Source: Coriolopsis trogii (Eukaryota > Basidiomycota > Agaricomycetes > Polyporales > Polyporaceae). From it: DNA of 64,000 nt. Location of the stretch: the NCBI GenBank assembly GCA_020543525.1, contig JAHYIO010000037.1, positions 124,001 through 188,000 of the forward strand, written 5' to 3'. This document shows positions 12,453 through 24,498 of this stretch, in pieces (positions within the stretch are counted from its first letter, which is position 1; each line of letters opens with the position of its first letter). The notes beneath the pieces are model-generated. The model did not search any database, was not told where the DNA came from, and saw only the letters and a program-made list of their open reading frames with translations. A program made the translations under genes and the position numbers.

Positions 12453-12964
12453 TTTGACACTGGATCTGTCATAAGCCCACTGAGAGACGGAGTTTAGACT
12501 AGATGCGCTTACAGTAGTCTACGCCACTGCCGGCGTCGCCTCGGCTCTTCGTGGCACAAGACGGTCGACAAGCTATGGGAGGAAGGAAACCGTTAGGATA
12601 TCACGTTGAATAGACTCACCTGTTGTTGTTCTGCTCAATCTACGATTTTCACGAACAGACACGTCGAGCTTCAAGCAGATGATGGTCCTGGTCAAAGGTA
12701 GAGTTAGTGTGACACGCGGGCTAGAACACACCTCGTAATTGATCTTCAGTTGTAGTCGTCACACACTCTTCACACTGTTAATGACTTCGAGTCTCTAAGG
12801 CGTTATCAATTACCCTTGCGTATGGTGATACAATGCGTGCAGTACTATATAAAGAAACCATAAACAGATGCGATGCGATGCGGGCAAGCACTGCTGTCCA
12901 TGTATGCCGAATACGATATATGACGACCAAACCTCGTGGCCTCGATGATTACCTGCGAGATGTC
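12453..12964. other. Leader region of the SWT1-like gene and 3' flank of PCF11
   Basis: Both flanking genes are on the minus strand. The left part of this stretch is PCF11 upstream-neighbour territory only in the sense of its 3' UTR; the part from about 12453 to 12660 holds candidate leader exons of the SWT1-like gene. CTATATAAAG at about 12845 is a TATA-like string, but on the plus strand where no gene follows. Confidence 0.35.
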
Positions 12965-15494
12965 TTACGTCGCAAAACGCTTCACCTGAGGAGCATCTCC
13001 ATCGCTCTTGACCAAGCCGAGACTATCATCCTCAGCTTTACGTTTCGTCCCCGCGAGCTTCGAAGGTGTTGGCGTCTCCGACTGCCTCGACTCGCCATTC
13101 AACGCCGCGTGCACTTTCGGGGGAGTCCGCTTCTCAGGAGTGCGTGAACGACTACGGCTCCCTGCGTCATTCCGCAGTCGCGACGCAAGACTCGACTTCG
13201 ACGCCAGTGCTTCCGCATGACATGTCGCATGGTATATCTATAGCCTACGGTGAGTTCAAATGCATCCTCATGATAATGAGGCTACGTACCCTCTCCTCTT
13301 TCTTTATGGCGTTCCGCCACACCCACTCCTCGTCGTCCTCCAAGAACTCAGACTTAAGGGGCTCCTTACATATGGGACATGATATCGCTTTCGCCTCGTC
13401 GCCCGGCGGTACAACGACATACATCGCCCTCAGCTCTGCCTCAAGCTTAGCGGCGTCCTCCGCTGCTGCAGCCTTAGAATGAACGGTCCGACCGTCTGCG
13501 CGACCCTTCCCCTTGACGTCGATAGACGTGTTGTAAGTCCAATCCTGGCATAGCCGATGTCAGCAAAGATTCGCCGAAATAGACTGTCGCCAACGTACAT
13601 CCATGCTGATGAACCAACCACGACTGTGTCCACGGCCGACGGCTTGGTTCGCCTTACGATTTTGTCTGAAGTGCATATCGAGGTGTTCTTCGAATTGCTT
13701 CTTGCCGGACGCGTCGTCCGAGAAACGGGCTGCGCACTGCTTGCACTGTATTGGCAGACGTCCGTAGAGCATCTCGACTATTGGTGGACGATGTCTGAAT
13801 GTAGTGCAGTCAGCTGACATGCATGCGCGCACCCAACGTAAGTGACATACCTGGTGATATCACCCGACGTGAGTCGGATCTTCTGCCCTAGGACCAGCTG
13901 GCGGTAGCTCCTCGATGCCTCACGCCCCGGGTTTGCTGGTTTTGCGGGCTCTTCTGCCTGCGCCATCTTGACGTCGGTGGATCCATTCGCGCCTGGCACG
14001 AAGCCAGCCTTGACCAGCGCGCTGTACAGGTTCGCAATGTTGGGAACAGACGGGGCCGCAGATGTCGAGGCGACAGGAGCCGACTGTGCAGCTAGCAGGC
14101 GCGATAGATCGACGGTATCCGCTGTATGTTGCTCATACGACGAGGTATATGCTGGCTGAGTAGGGTAAGAAACTTGCGGGACGGGAGGTGGCGCCATTGG
14201 CATGGGAGGTGGCGGAGCATATGTGGATGGCGCTTCGTATACTGGAGGAGGAGGGGCGGGCGCTGGAGGGGATATGGATGCTTTCGCAAGGTTTCGTAGC
14301 TGACTAAGGATCTGACTGAGTTCGTCAGGGGAAACGCCTGCCTGTACTAGTGTTCGTAACTTAACAGAGATCGTGAGCGAGTATTATACGATAATGATTC
14401 GAAGGTCCACGTACCTGGTGCAGGATGTTGACATGGTTTTGAACGAGGGTATCATGGGGATTCTCCTGTCTTGCACGCTCCTTCTGGTTAAGAATGAACT
14501 CCAGCTCACTAAGAACCTGGGCTTGCGAAACGGGAGGTTCCCCACCACGCCTACCAGACTGTCGTGCACGTTTAGACGGCCGACTGCGTGAGCAAGGACG
14601 AGATGAACATACAGTCTGACTTGCATCGCCCCAAATGTGTCGCTCGATGGCGAGCTGATTGACCTGTCCAAACAACTCGGTACGGTCGGGAGCGCCTGTA
14701 CGCCACGTTAGGAGCATCTCCTCCATCTTGCTTCGGAGAGAAGGGTCGACAACGTCATACGTATCGATAAAAAGTCGAACGACCACGGGTTTGAATAAAC
14801 GAGCATACGGATCGAAGACATTCTTGGATATTGCGTCAAGCAAGTAGAACGCGGGCAGCTTCATCAGGGCTGGCACCTAAACAACACAAAGCCATAAAAG
14901 GCAAGATGAGTCAGCGTTCCACGGACTGGCACAGCAAGACAACGATGATAACGGCATCGTGCGGAAGAAACGGAAGAAAGCGGAAGTAGAGTAGCGTAGT
15001 TAGCAGCATTCTCAGACCAAGGCCACAGAAGTCCTGCCGAGGGCCTTTCGGGCCATTCCCCGCGAGCCCAAGGCCCTGATGACCTCCGTACTACGGCGTT
15101 GTCTTTGCTCAACTGCAACCACTAACTACTGTACATGACGGAATGTCTATACTAGCCCAACCGCCGCACATAGTTCGAGGGAATGAGGAGGAAATAGATG
15201 ACTCACCCGCCGTATATGCTGCTCGATGGTCTGGACGATCACGTCTGAGAACATACGGCTATAGTCTTGAGCTATCATCGAGAGATGCTGGATGATTGGC
15301 CTGGAGTTAACTGTCAATCGCGAGAGCTGGGCCGCATAGTCACGACGGAATATGTTGGGGTCGACATGGTAGTATGGTTGCTGGACTGTCGGTGGGGCGT
15401 AGGAATAGGGATTCGGAGGCGGGACTGAGGCAACATAGCCCTGCGTGGGATACGACACCTGGGTGTACGCCGTACTCTGAGGATAGAGAGACAT
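12965..15494 (-). CDS. PCF11: PCF11-like pre-mRNA cleavage and polyadenylation / termination factor
   Basis: PCF11 is the CFIA/CFII subunit that binds the RNA polymerase II C-terminal domain and helps cleave and terminate transcripts. Six exons (about 15494-15207, 14876-14415, 14359-13851, 13794-13599, 13544-13290, 13237-12965) join to 660 residues. The CTD-interaction domain is at residues about 30-170 (FRRDYAAQLSRLTVNSRPII, IAQDYSRMFSDVIVQTIEQH, LPAFYLLDAISKNV, FKPVVVRLFIDTY). A Pro/Tyr-rich linker follows. A zinc-finger pair typical of PCF11 comes next: CKQCAARF...HLDMHF with the downstream GRGHSRGWF and DDWTY, and then a second ISCPICKEP...YHATCHAE cluster. The C-terminus is basic (TKRKAEDDSL). 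I start at MSLYPQST; an in-frame codon at about 15557 is possible but less like the family. Confidence 0.9.
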
Positions 15495-16075
15495 GGTGAG
15501 GATACTCAACCAGATGTGGTTGCGATTCGGTGGACTCTGCTGAAGAAGAACTATCAATGAGCCGGTATATGCGTCCCAACGTCGGGGTAACCAAGTGCTC
15601 TATTGCGTGTTCTTCTCAAACTGTCTCTTACAGCTCGCAAAAACAAGCTAGGCGGACGGACTGCACCAAGTGCACAAGGAGATGGTGGTCGATGATGAAG
15701 ATGTGAGAGGCGCGTGTTCTCACAGCCGCGCTGACCTGAACGTTTTTCGAACTCAGCAGGAACATTTCCATTCTCGGTGCTGTGCCACGTGCTCTTGCAG
15801 ACCCCTCCCCAGTCCCCTGTTTCCCAAATCGGGCGCTGCGGCACTCATCCCGAAGTCTCGTCCCCAGCAGAATCAACACCAACCTCCTCAAGACTTACGC
15901 CTACTACGCTTCAAGGTCAGTACGCTGCTCGTTATGCTGCCTGGAGGTCCGGAGCTGTGCTATGCGTTGAAGGATCTCTTGAAGAGGCCGGATTGAGGGG
16001 CTACTAGGATGGATTCCTCTCGGGTTGCTTGGATGTGCCTCGGCTGGAAGCTCACCACTTGTGAATATCCTCCAG
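15495..16075. promoter_or_regulatory. Divergent promoter region of PCF11 and RPL9, with a probable RPL9 leader intron
   Basis: 580 bases separate the two ATGs. CACGTG at about 15787 is an E-box-like palindrome. On the RPL9 side a donor TCAAG|GTCAGT at about 15916 and an acceptor CTCCAG ending at 16075, directly before the ATG, would form a 160-nt leader intron. This arrangement is common in fungal ribosomal protein genes. The intron is inferred from splice consensus only. Confidence 0.45.
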
Positions 16076-16813
16076 ATGCGGGACGTACTCAAGACTGAAG
16101 AACTTGACATCCCCGAGGGGGTTACGGTTGATATCAAGTCTCGCATCGTCACAGTCTCGGGACCCCGCGGAACGTTGAAGAAGAACCTTCGTCATATCGA
16201 CATGGACATCCGGCTGCAGAAGGGCAAGACCAACAAGGTCACTCTCGCAGTATGGCAGGGCGGTCGCAAGCACGTTGCATGTCTACGGACCATCAGGTCT
16301 CTTATCGTAAACATGATTACTGGGGTTACAAAGGTACGTTCGTTTGCCGTATCATTGTTTTCTCTTGCCAAATCGTTCTCGTTTCGGTAGGGCTTCCAAT
16401 ACAAGATGCGTGCTGTATACGCCCATTTCCCCATCAACTGCATCATCCAGGACAACGGTCATGCACTTGAGATCCGCAACTTCTTGGGCGAGAAGGTTCG
16501 TACAGGCCCTCGCATGTCGAAGTGCGATAGGGATTCATTCTTTGCCAACCATAGATCGTGCGGAATGTGGCCATGCTTGAGGGGGTTACCGTTTCCGAGT
16601 CAAAAGCACAGAAGGATGAGCTCATCCTCGAGGGCACTGACGTCCAGAACGTGTCACAATCTGGTGAGTCGGTCGCCTGTCTCTCCAATATTGTTTATTG
16701 ACCCTCCAACAGCTGCATCTATTCAAGGTGCTTGCCGCGTACGGAACAAGGATATCCGTAAGTTCCTGGACGGTATCTACGTGTCGGAGAAGGGCACGAT
16801 TGAGCAGGAGTGA
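16076..16813 (+). CDS. RPL9: 60S ribosomal protein L9 (uL6)
   Basis: This is a structural protein of the large cytosolic ribosomal subunit. Four exons (16076-16333, 16391-16495, 16555-16663, 16713-16813) join to 190 residues, the usual length. Family blocks are plain: [21 protein letters not shown] near the N-terminus, [30 protein letters not shown], and the C-terminal [17 protein letters not shown]. All introns have GT...AG ends. I start at [10 protein letters not shown] because it matches eukaryotic L9 and sits right after a candidate leader intron; the open frame extends upstream but that part is not conserved in type. Confidence 0.96.
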
Positions 16814-17020
16814 GCATGTTGCTGTTGTCGGATATTCATGTGGTATATTTCTCGGCCCAAAACTCGCATGTTACCTTTGCTATGATGACAATATGATACA
16901 TGCCGACGTTCCTTGTACTTTCATTCTCGATGAACGCCGACATAGTTTGTGCTCCATTACTCGCACTTGGAAAGGTAGGGTATGAAACGACGGCACCATT
17001 GCGACAACAGAGTTCGATTA

Positions 17021-18054
17021 TCATGGTATGAAAGGAATCTTCGTGCCCACCGAACGTCTGTAGTTCCGATAGTCGTCTCCAAAGAATCGTATGAGATAGG
17101 CCTCTTCGGCTGCCAGGAGAGTCAAGACGAAGCCTCGCAGTAGATAGGAGCAGACGAACCTCGGATGCGATTTTGGAAGAATCTCCACAGTATGATCAGG
17201 AACAACATGAAGCTAAGTGGATTCTGAAGAACCAGTTGAGTTCCCAGCGCCCAGTAGAAAAACCCAGCGTATGAAGGATGACGGAACCATCTGTTTCACG
17301 ATCGAGTCAAGTCTCAACTATCATGGGGGGAGGAGGGACTACCTCACCTGTAGATGCCTCCTGTCACTAGCACATGCCCTTGCACTTTGCGGTAGGCCAA
17401 CACATGCGAGAAGTTCGACCCCGCGTGGATCATTGCAGTCGAACGGAGACTTTGTCCGATCAGCGTCAGTACTATGCCTGTGCGGATGTGTCACTGAGAG
17501 TTGGACAGTGCGCACGAAAACCAACTAAACCTACCGATAATCGAGATATAAGTATGTTTTTTGTATTGAGGCGCGCAGTACAACGTCGCCAGGTACTCGG
17601 CGAGCGCAAAGGAATGTGCAATGTGATACAGAGAGCCATTCTCCAACAGAAATGCTGTAACGTCTTCATCAGCGCAAGATCTGAGCATCCAGTTGATATT
17701 ATAGTACGTACAATCAACGCTGCACTTTTCGCGATTCCATCCGGCTGTCACAGCAAATTCCCCCCAATGGAATGCTGACCATACAGCGAGGAAGAACCCA
17801 AGCTGGTAGGTTGACCACCAGTAACGCCCATACCCATCGGTCAAGAATAGTAGAACTCCGAAGGAAAACAACGATCCCAATAGGAAAGAAATGGCTGACA
17901 CTGAGAGGGGTGTGTTTGGTATGCCGCCTCGAGGATTATGCGTTGTGTCGACAGGTATGGTGTCGAGGGGATTCACCATCCGCTGGCGGATGCGAAGACG
18001 TTCTTCAAATCCGTCTACTTCTGGTTGCGTTTCTCCTGGAGGTGGCGTAGACAT
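17021..18054 (-). CDS. STE14: Protein-S-isoprenylcysteine O-methyltransferase
   Basis: This ER membrane enzyme methylates the C-terminal prenyl-cysteine of CAAX proteins such as Ras and the basidiomycete mating pheromones. Four exons (18054-17535, 17477-17348, 17290-17160, 17109-17021) join in frame to 289 residues. The N-terminal half has hydrophobic helices (ISFLLGSLFSFGVLLFL, YQLGFFLAVWSAFHWGEF). The catalytic C-terminal half has GQSLRSTAMIHAGSNFSH, the cofactor-binding YRWFRHPSYAGFFYWALGTQ, and the family end AEEAYLIRFFGDDYRNYRR. It is transcribed head-to-head with MEF2 with about 210 bases between ATGs. A long open frame that runs through this gene to 18789 on the same strand is not real beyond 18054; it crosses the MEF2 exons. 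Confidence 0.95.
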
Positions 18055-18267
18055 GAGGGAGAACGATGAAGAGAGTGGGAGAGCATGTCTCGACACACGC
18101 AGCGGCACAATAGAGTTGCATGAACGCCTGAAACAAGACCACAAGCGCTCGTAGGCCTCCATCTTCTGCCAGTGCCACAGTGTCAGTCCGAGCAGGCTCT
18201 GGGACGCAACCCTTGACTTCGTCATTTTCAGTCTCAGGACTTGCGACCCGGCTAGCGTGAGCTGGTC
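18055..18267. promoter_or_regulatory. Shared STE14 / MEF2 divergent promoter
   Basis: Only about 213 bases lie between the two start codons, so both promoters must sit here. No clear TATA box is visible. Confidence 0.5.
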
Positions 18268-20807
18268 ATGGTCACTCGCTTGCTCGCTGTCTTCCGACAT
18301 CGTGCCTTGCCAATATGGCGTCCTCGAGTGTACCAGCGCAGACAATACGCAACTAACATCAAGCATGACCCGTCCAAGCTCAGGAATATGGCTCTCGTGG
18401 CCCACATAGGTGCAGATTCCTGCCTTCCCACCTAGTCTAACTGAACCTGACCATTTATCCCAGACTCCGGGAAGACCACTCTGACGGAGTCTATTCTTTT
18501 GCAATCGCACTATCTGTCGTCTGCGGGCTCTGTGGACACTGGCAGCACTACAACGGACTTTCTCCCCGCGGAGCGAGAGCGAGGCATCACCATCCAGTCT
18601 GCCAGTATCCCAGTTAAATGGAAGGACTGGACGTTCAACCTGATCGACACTCCTGGACATGCCGACTTCGGGATGGAGGTCGAAAGTGCAAGTCGCGTGG
18701 TAGATGGGGCCGTCGTGCTTATAGATGCAGTCGAGGGTGTCGAAGCTCAGACGAAAGGCGTTTGGAGACAACTGGACAGGTGAGCACATACGCTAGGTGA
18801 GAGACATCTGACCTGGTGACCGCATCCTCCTCATCGTATTGTTACAGGTACGACGTGCAGTCGCGAATACTCTTTTTGAACAAGCTTGACCGAGCAGGGG
18901 CGTCGTTCCGTACATCCGTGCTCTCCGTCCTCGCCAATCGCTTGCATCCCCGACCTATGGCTCTTACCCTCCCTATCGCATCCTTTGAACCCGAGGACTA
19001 CATCCGTGCGGAACCTGGTATACAAGGCATAGTGGATCTGGTCAAGTGGGAAGTCTGGAAATATGATGGCGAAGGCAACTCCTCGGTTCACCCCCTTCCC
19101 CGTACCCAGGAAGAACTCGAACGTTCCGATCTTTTTCCTTCGTCGCACCCCCTTGTAGCCCACCTACTTCCTGCGCGGGTGGCTCTATTGGACAACCTCG
19201 CTCAAATATCTGAGAGCTTGCTGGAAACATTGCTCGGTCTGCCGGAAGAGCCTTCGTCGTACCTGTCTGTTCCGTCCTCTGACATCATACCGCATATTCG
19301 CGCAGCAACCTTGCGCAACGAAATCCTCCCGGTGCTTTGCGGCTCTGCGTTCAAGCATATAGGCACTGAACTCCTGATGAACTATGTCGGAGAGCTACTG
19401 CCAAGCCCTGTTGATGTTGAACACAATCCCAAGGCTCTTGCCTCAAATGCGCCCCTACGGATGCTCGCATGGAAAGTCGGTTGGGACAAAAGGAAGGGTT
19501 GGATGACATTCGTGAGGGTTTATTCTGGTACGTCATGTCTGCGCATGTCATGAGTGGACTCTCACACCCTCATAGGAACTTTGAAAAGTCAGAGTTCGGT
19601 GTTGAACGCTACTCGGAACCAAAAGGAAAAAATCACTAAGCTCCAACTCCTCTATGCCGCGGAGACAGAAGAAGTCGACTCCCTTCCCTTCGGCTCCGTT
19701 GGCGCAGTGCTCGGCTTGAAGTACACACGCACTGGTGACACCCTTGTTTCTGTAGCCGGCGGAGCCAACGCATCGTCTCTGCGAGATATCATACCTCCCC
19801 CTGCAATGATGTCCGTTTCCGTCATCCCACGATCGCACGCAGACCTGGAGCCCGTAGAGACTGCACTCAGCGCCCTGGCTCGCACAGACCCGTCTGTCAA
19901 GGTCGAGACGCAAGAGGGTCAGTTGCTAGTTCACGGTTTAGGCGCCCTTCACCTAGAGATCGTTGAATCTCGACTCAGAGACGAGTGGAAGGTCAACTTT
20001 GAGTTCGGCAGGCGGCGAGTTAGCTTCCGCGAATGCCTGGGCTCGGGTGACCTGTCCGGTGTCAGCGATCGGTGGTCAACGGAGCTCGGCGGGCATGCTA
20101 CTGAAGTCAGAGTGTCGCTCTCCATAGAGCCCCTCGCGGAGGATGAGGAAGGCGATCCAATGTGGGATGGAAACGTTGTCTTGGCCCCGGATGGAGAACG
20201 CATCCTTCCTGCGGAGATGCATAGGGATGCAAACAACGCTCTCGCACAGGTCGCCCGTGGATTGTCCAGCACGCTATCGAGCTCTCCGAACACCACCCTT
20301 GCTCTCTCACGAGTTCGTATCCAGATTAAGGCAACGGAGTACCCGAAGGAAGCCCACTCGTCTGTCCTTGCGGGTGCGAGTGCTGCGATTTTACGCAACA
20401 TGGTCCGAGCTGCCGGACAGGGCGATCTCATGGAGCCGTACATCCGGTTGAAGATCACCGTCGACGAAGGGTCGGTCGGCCGTGTCGTCGAAGACCTTGG
20501 CGAGCATGGAGGGGAGGTCCTCGACCTGGATGCGGTCGAGGAAGAGTCGGAGCCGTTTGTGGACGAGGGCACCTACATCCCGCCCCAATGGTTGTCGCCT
20601 TCGACAGGAAAGGCGGCGAAGAGCACGTCTGGCAGGATGAAGCGGACGATATTGGCACTCGCACCCCTAAGCCAGATGCTGGATTATTCTTCTCGGCTGC
20701 GTGCGTTGTCTGGTGGACACGGGCTGTTCCAGATGGCCAACGACGGATTCAGGAGGGTCTCTTCGCAGAGGTCTCTGGAGATTTTGAGAGAGCTTGGTCG
20801 CATATAA
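18268..20807 (+). CDS. MEF2: Mitochondrial elongation factor G 2 (ribosome-releasing factor 2)
   Basis: MEF2/EF-G2mt is the GTPase that works with the recycling factor to split mitochondrial ribosomes after termination. Four exons (18268-18409, 18464-18779, 18848-19527, 19576-20807) join to 789 residues. The N-terminus [19 protein letters not shown] is Arg-rich without acidic residues, as in a mitochondrial presequence. GTPase motifs: HIDSGKTT, the switch [17 protein letters not shown] and NKLD. EF-G domains II-V follow ([31 protein letters not shown], and C-terminal [16 protein letters not shown]). The P-loop has Ser where EF-G usually has Ala, and the third motif has Ala where Val or Ile is usual. 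The [13 protein letters not shown] join across the 19528-19575 intron keeps frame. Confidence 0.93.
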
Positions 20808-20894
20808 TCACCACAGTGCTCAGCTCCCGGATGAGCTACCGCTCGGATTAAGCACTGTATGCAGTTGTATCATCGTATATACAGCCATGACATA

Positions 20895-22385
20895 TCACAA
20901 TTCTCTCATCTCGTCTGCATCCCCGAAGAATACCGCTCCGTCGATCTCATCGTCGTCTTCTGCTATACCAGGCGGGTGATCGCCAACGGATCGCAGGATT
21001 TGACTGAACAGCACCATCCCACCGTCCTCGTCGTCGCTGCCACCCTCTGTGGTTTCCGAGAAAGAGGGCACAGGAGGCATGCTGCGCATCGTCGATGGGG
21101 CGGGAGTGGAGTCCCTGTCGAAGTCCGGGAGGAAAAGGGGAGTCCGCTCGCGCTGGCCTGCACCCCCGGTCGGGGCGAAGTCTGGAGGCGCGATGCTGGA
21201 GGGTCTGGGGGCAACGACACCCATGGGTGCGAGTGATACAGCGCGCGAAGCCGAGCGAAGGGGCGGGTAGGGCTCGACGATGACACAGAGACAACGACCG
21301 TGAATGTTGAACCCGTGGTAACGGAGTTTGAGGATCGGCTTCGGCTTGACGTCTTCTTCGTCGTCCACAAGCTCAACGTCCATAGTAGCAGTATGTGGTT
21401 GCTTTGGATCATCCACGTCGTGAGGTTCTTGGGGCTCGTCGGGGATGGTGGCCTCGGTCTCTTCGCGCTTGGGGACTGTAACGGTGGGGTCTTGAACTGG
21501 CTCGGTCTCCATCGGTTCATAGTTGGTGCTGCCCTCCATCTGCTGGTCATCTTGGGAATTGTCGAAGTCCTCATCCTCGTTCTCTCTGTAACCGCCAGCC
21601 GCGACTTTGCGAGCGCGTTTAGGCCTTCGGGCAGCCAGAGAGTCAGGAGTGTTACGATCTGGAGCCCCTTCGTCTTCGCTGGAAATCGATATCGCCTCGT
21701 CCTCGTCCTCGACAGCCTTCGCCTTTCCCTTTCCTTTAGGTCGAGGTTTTGGTTTGCGCTTTTTACTCGTCTTCGGGGCATCCGCAGCAGATTTCTTCGC
21801 ACGACTAGGAACAGGAGGTGGCAACATGGACCCAGGTGGCCGAGGCGGCGCAGCGGTGAAAGTGCGAGCCTATATAAGTAGGCAGTCAGTCATGCGATGG
21901 AATGTCCGCTACGCCGTGTACCTTGATGACAACAGCATGAGGCTCAGTTCCCCGGAGGAAGTAACCGAATTGGTAGGTATCTGTCAGGTAGAGTCCAAGG
22001 GTGAGTATTCGCCGTGTGTCCTAGATCATCGGCTTTACCTCCGCGATGTACATCCAATGTGCCTCGTTTAGCGTTAGCAGGCCCTCCCGGACCAAGTTGA
22101 GCGTCGGCTTCCGCGTTGAGTTTGGGTATGATTCTAAGTAATGTTGGAGAAAGTTGAAGCGATGCTTGCAGAATCACTTACAATGGGCGTAGATCTGCCA
22201 GAACATACTGTAGAACACGCTCCGACATCCATTCTACATGACGTTCGTCTAGATACAGCTGAAGCAGGCTGTGATGGTGAGGGCTGCGCGCTCGAAAGAA
22301 TGCGATGATCAACACCTACATACAGTGGTAGGATTGTCGTTGCCGAAATTCTGAGATAGTATGCATTCCGTGTTTGAAACCGCAT
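20895..22385 (-). CDS. Conserved-looking nuclear protein of unknown function
   Basis: I do not recognise this gene. At least five exons on the minus strand join in frame: a short first exon (about 22385-22309), one encoding HHHSLLQLYLDERHVEWMS, one with IIPKLNAEADAQLGPGG, one with TYQFGYFLRGTEPHAVVIK, and a long last exon from about 21870 to the stop at 20895. The N-terminal 120 residues look like a folded domain. The middle is a basic stretch (KKRKPKPRPKGKGKAKA) with acidic Ser/Asp/Glu tracts (ISISSEDEG), in keeping with a nuclear chromatin-type protein. A second folded segment, PILKLRYHGFNIHGRCLCVI, lies within an otherwise disordered C-terminal half. The ends converge with MEF2, with 87 bases between stops. 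The start is the least certain point, because there may be further upstream exons. Confidence 0.7.
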
Positions 22386-22604
22386 GTCTCTTATCACAAC
22401 AGCTCGGATGGTGGCATGCGCACGCTACCGGGGTTGATGCAGATGAGTAGAATGACCAAGGAAAGCGAATAAGCGCGGTGTCTCGTAGAGCCACAATGGG
22501 CGCTTGTCACTCTGCGAGTTCGCATTGAAATAATCGACTTTGGTTCATCGGGGTGTACAAATGTATAATTAGACAGATAAAGTACGATAATACGTCAGAC
22601 AGAA

Positions 22605-24498
22605 TTAGTGAGCTTTGGTGGCCGTCACAGTCCTCCTTTGTGTTACAGTTTTCATCCTTGCGGAGAGTGCGAACATGGCGATGGCAGAGACGGCATAGGT
22701 TAGTGACGGCCCAAACGTCCAATAGGACGCACATGCTAAGGCATCTCTTCAGTACAATGCGCTCAGACTGTGTGAGAAGGCGGCTGTACGCACCGAGCAG
22801 TGGGCCGATAGCGCGACCAAGCTGACCAGATGACCGGAACTTGCCCAGCGCCTTGCCCTTGGCGAGGTCTGGGTTCTCGTCTGCAACCTTCCCGGTATCC
22901 GGGTCGACCGTAATGTCATCGCACTGCAGCGACGCGTACGCAGTCAAGGAATTCACGACTGTTGCGGATGTCATCGCCATGCATGCGGCAGCCCCTTGAA
23001 GCAGTCGTACGGCAATGGTCCCGTGGGTTTCTACCATGTGAGGGAGGATCGTTAGGAGAACGAGGCCGATAGCACAGCTGGTGATTCCGCGCTTCGCCAT
23101 GTTACCCTCTCCGATTTTCGACATGGCCCGGCGAACGTATCCACCCTGCAGGAGAGCGCTGATGATCCCGATCGAACCAATGAGCGCGCCATTTTGCTTG
23201 TTGTCCCAATCGAAGACTATCGGTAGAGTGATAAACGTCAATAACACGAAAGGGGAGGCAATGACAGGGATTTGCTCACGGTCGAATGTTAAGAAGGTGA
23301 GCGTGAATTCAACACCCGAGAAGATTCCCAAGAAAAGGAAGTGTAACTGCTGCAAAGTCTTCAGCATGGTGATGCGCTCTGCGGCGGTTTCTTGCCGTGA
23401 TGTCTGGGTTGTGGCTGGTGCGCTTCCGTTGGCCTTGCCGTTCGTTTCGACCTTAGCAGTGCCATTCGCTACTAGCTTAGAAGCGACACCCTTTCCTCTT
23501 GTCTCGGGGAGGGCAACGATGAGGAAGATAGTCTCCAGCGTGAGGAGGACCACGGTCAACGCTGCTGGTCCCGCATACACGTTCAACTCCCATCCAGAGG
23601 CGGTGACAGACGCGGGTAGAGGACGGGAAGCGAAGTATGCTCCAATGGGGGGACCGATGCAGAAGCAGATGGCAAATGCAATGCCGACGTGCGCCAGTGC
23701 TTTCGCGCGAGTGTCAGGTGTTGTAATATCGGACAAGATGGCACTGTTGGGAGGGTTGAGAAGACCCGATGAAATCATGGGTTCAGACTCACATGGCGAG
23801 CTGGACGTTGCCTTCGCTGAGGCCTCCTATGACTCTTGAGAGCATATATGTTGCGAATGACGTTGACGTCATCCATCTAAAGCAGGGAAACATCAGAATA
23901 GAGATATATGTCGTGCATCAACGAACTCACACGAGGGCTGAGAGGATGTTGCCGATCATCGTGATCAGGAGGATGCGCCTTCTTCCGTATTTGTCGCTGA
24001 GAGCTCCAATACGTGGAGAGATGAACCTGCGATACTGTTGGTTACAGACTGTACTCGATATCCATCGAGAAAGGCACCGACCATTGCAATGCACTGCGCA
24101 GAAACATGTCAGAATGTACACACTGGTAAACCTTCACCGTACTCACGAGAACACAGAGCCCATGAGTCCACCTAGGAGTACAACATCCCATCTTTGCGGA
24201 TTTGAGGTAGGAGTGTATAGCAGACTGCGCGCCGAGGATACGAGGGAGAGTGTGCGGGAGAGGAAACCATTGGGGTCGGATGATTCCCGCTGCACGTTCA
24301 CGTCAAGTCTAGCTCGCGCACCCGGTGTACTGGAGCTCACCTTCGTGTACCACTCAATGATGCGCGGGAAGAGGGGGAGTGGGATTGTGAACGCTATACT
24401 GCGAGTTAGTCACTACATAGTGGCAATAGCAGCGCAGAGAACATACCGAATAGGTCCAACACTAGGGACAAGAATACGACACGCTCGACTTTGGCCAT
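22605..24498 (-). CDS. MFS transporter, TetA/MFSD10-like (DHA1-type)
   Basis: This is a 12-helix major facilitator likely to export or exchange a small molecule across a membrane; the substrate cannot be told. The protein starts MAKVERVVFLSLVLDLF and continues over several exons: FTIPLPLFPRIIEWYTK, LMGSVFSLMQ, the signature loop GALSDKYGRRRILL between helices 2 and 3, RVIGGLSEGNVQLA, PDTRAKALAHVGIAFA, GPPIGAYFASRPL and LPETRGKG, then a charged central loop rich in Ala/Thr/Asn, and the second half with QLHFLFLGIFSGVEF, NKQNGALIGSIG and LGRAIGPLL. The D-x-x-GRR loop and the PETR(G) motif are MFS hallmarks. The last intron (about 22740-22795) gives the end TVTATKAH. It is transcribed toward the unrecognised nuclear gene. 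An antisense frame at 23081-23839 is a shadow. Confidence 0.88.

Noticed and set aside
12835..12860. TATATAAAG on the plus strand
   Set aside because: It looks like a TATA box, but no plus-strand gene starts downstream; it lies in the 3' flank of PCF11.
17491..18789. 432-residue open frame on the minus strand across STE14 and MEF2
   Set aside because: Only the part from 18054 down is STE14. The upstream part is antisense to the MEF2 exons and matches nothing.
23081..23839. 252-residue open frame on the plus strand inside the MFS transporter
   Set aside because: It is antisense to well-recognised MFS helices and has no membrane pattern or motif of its own.
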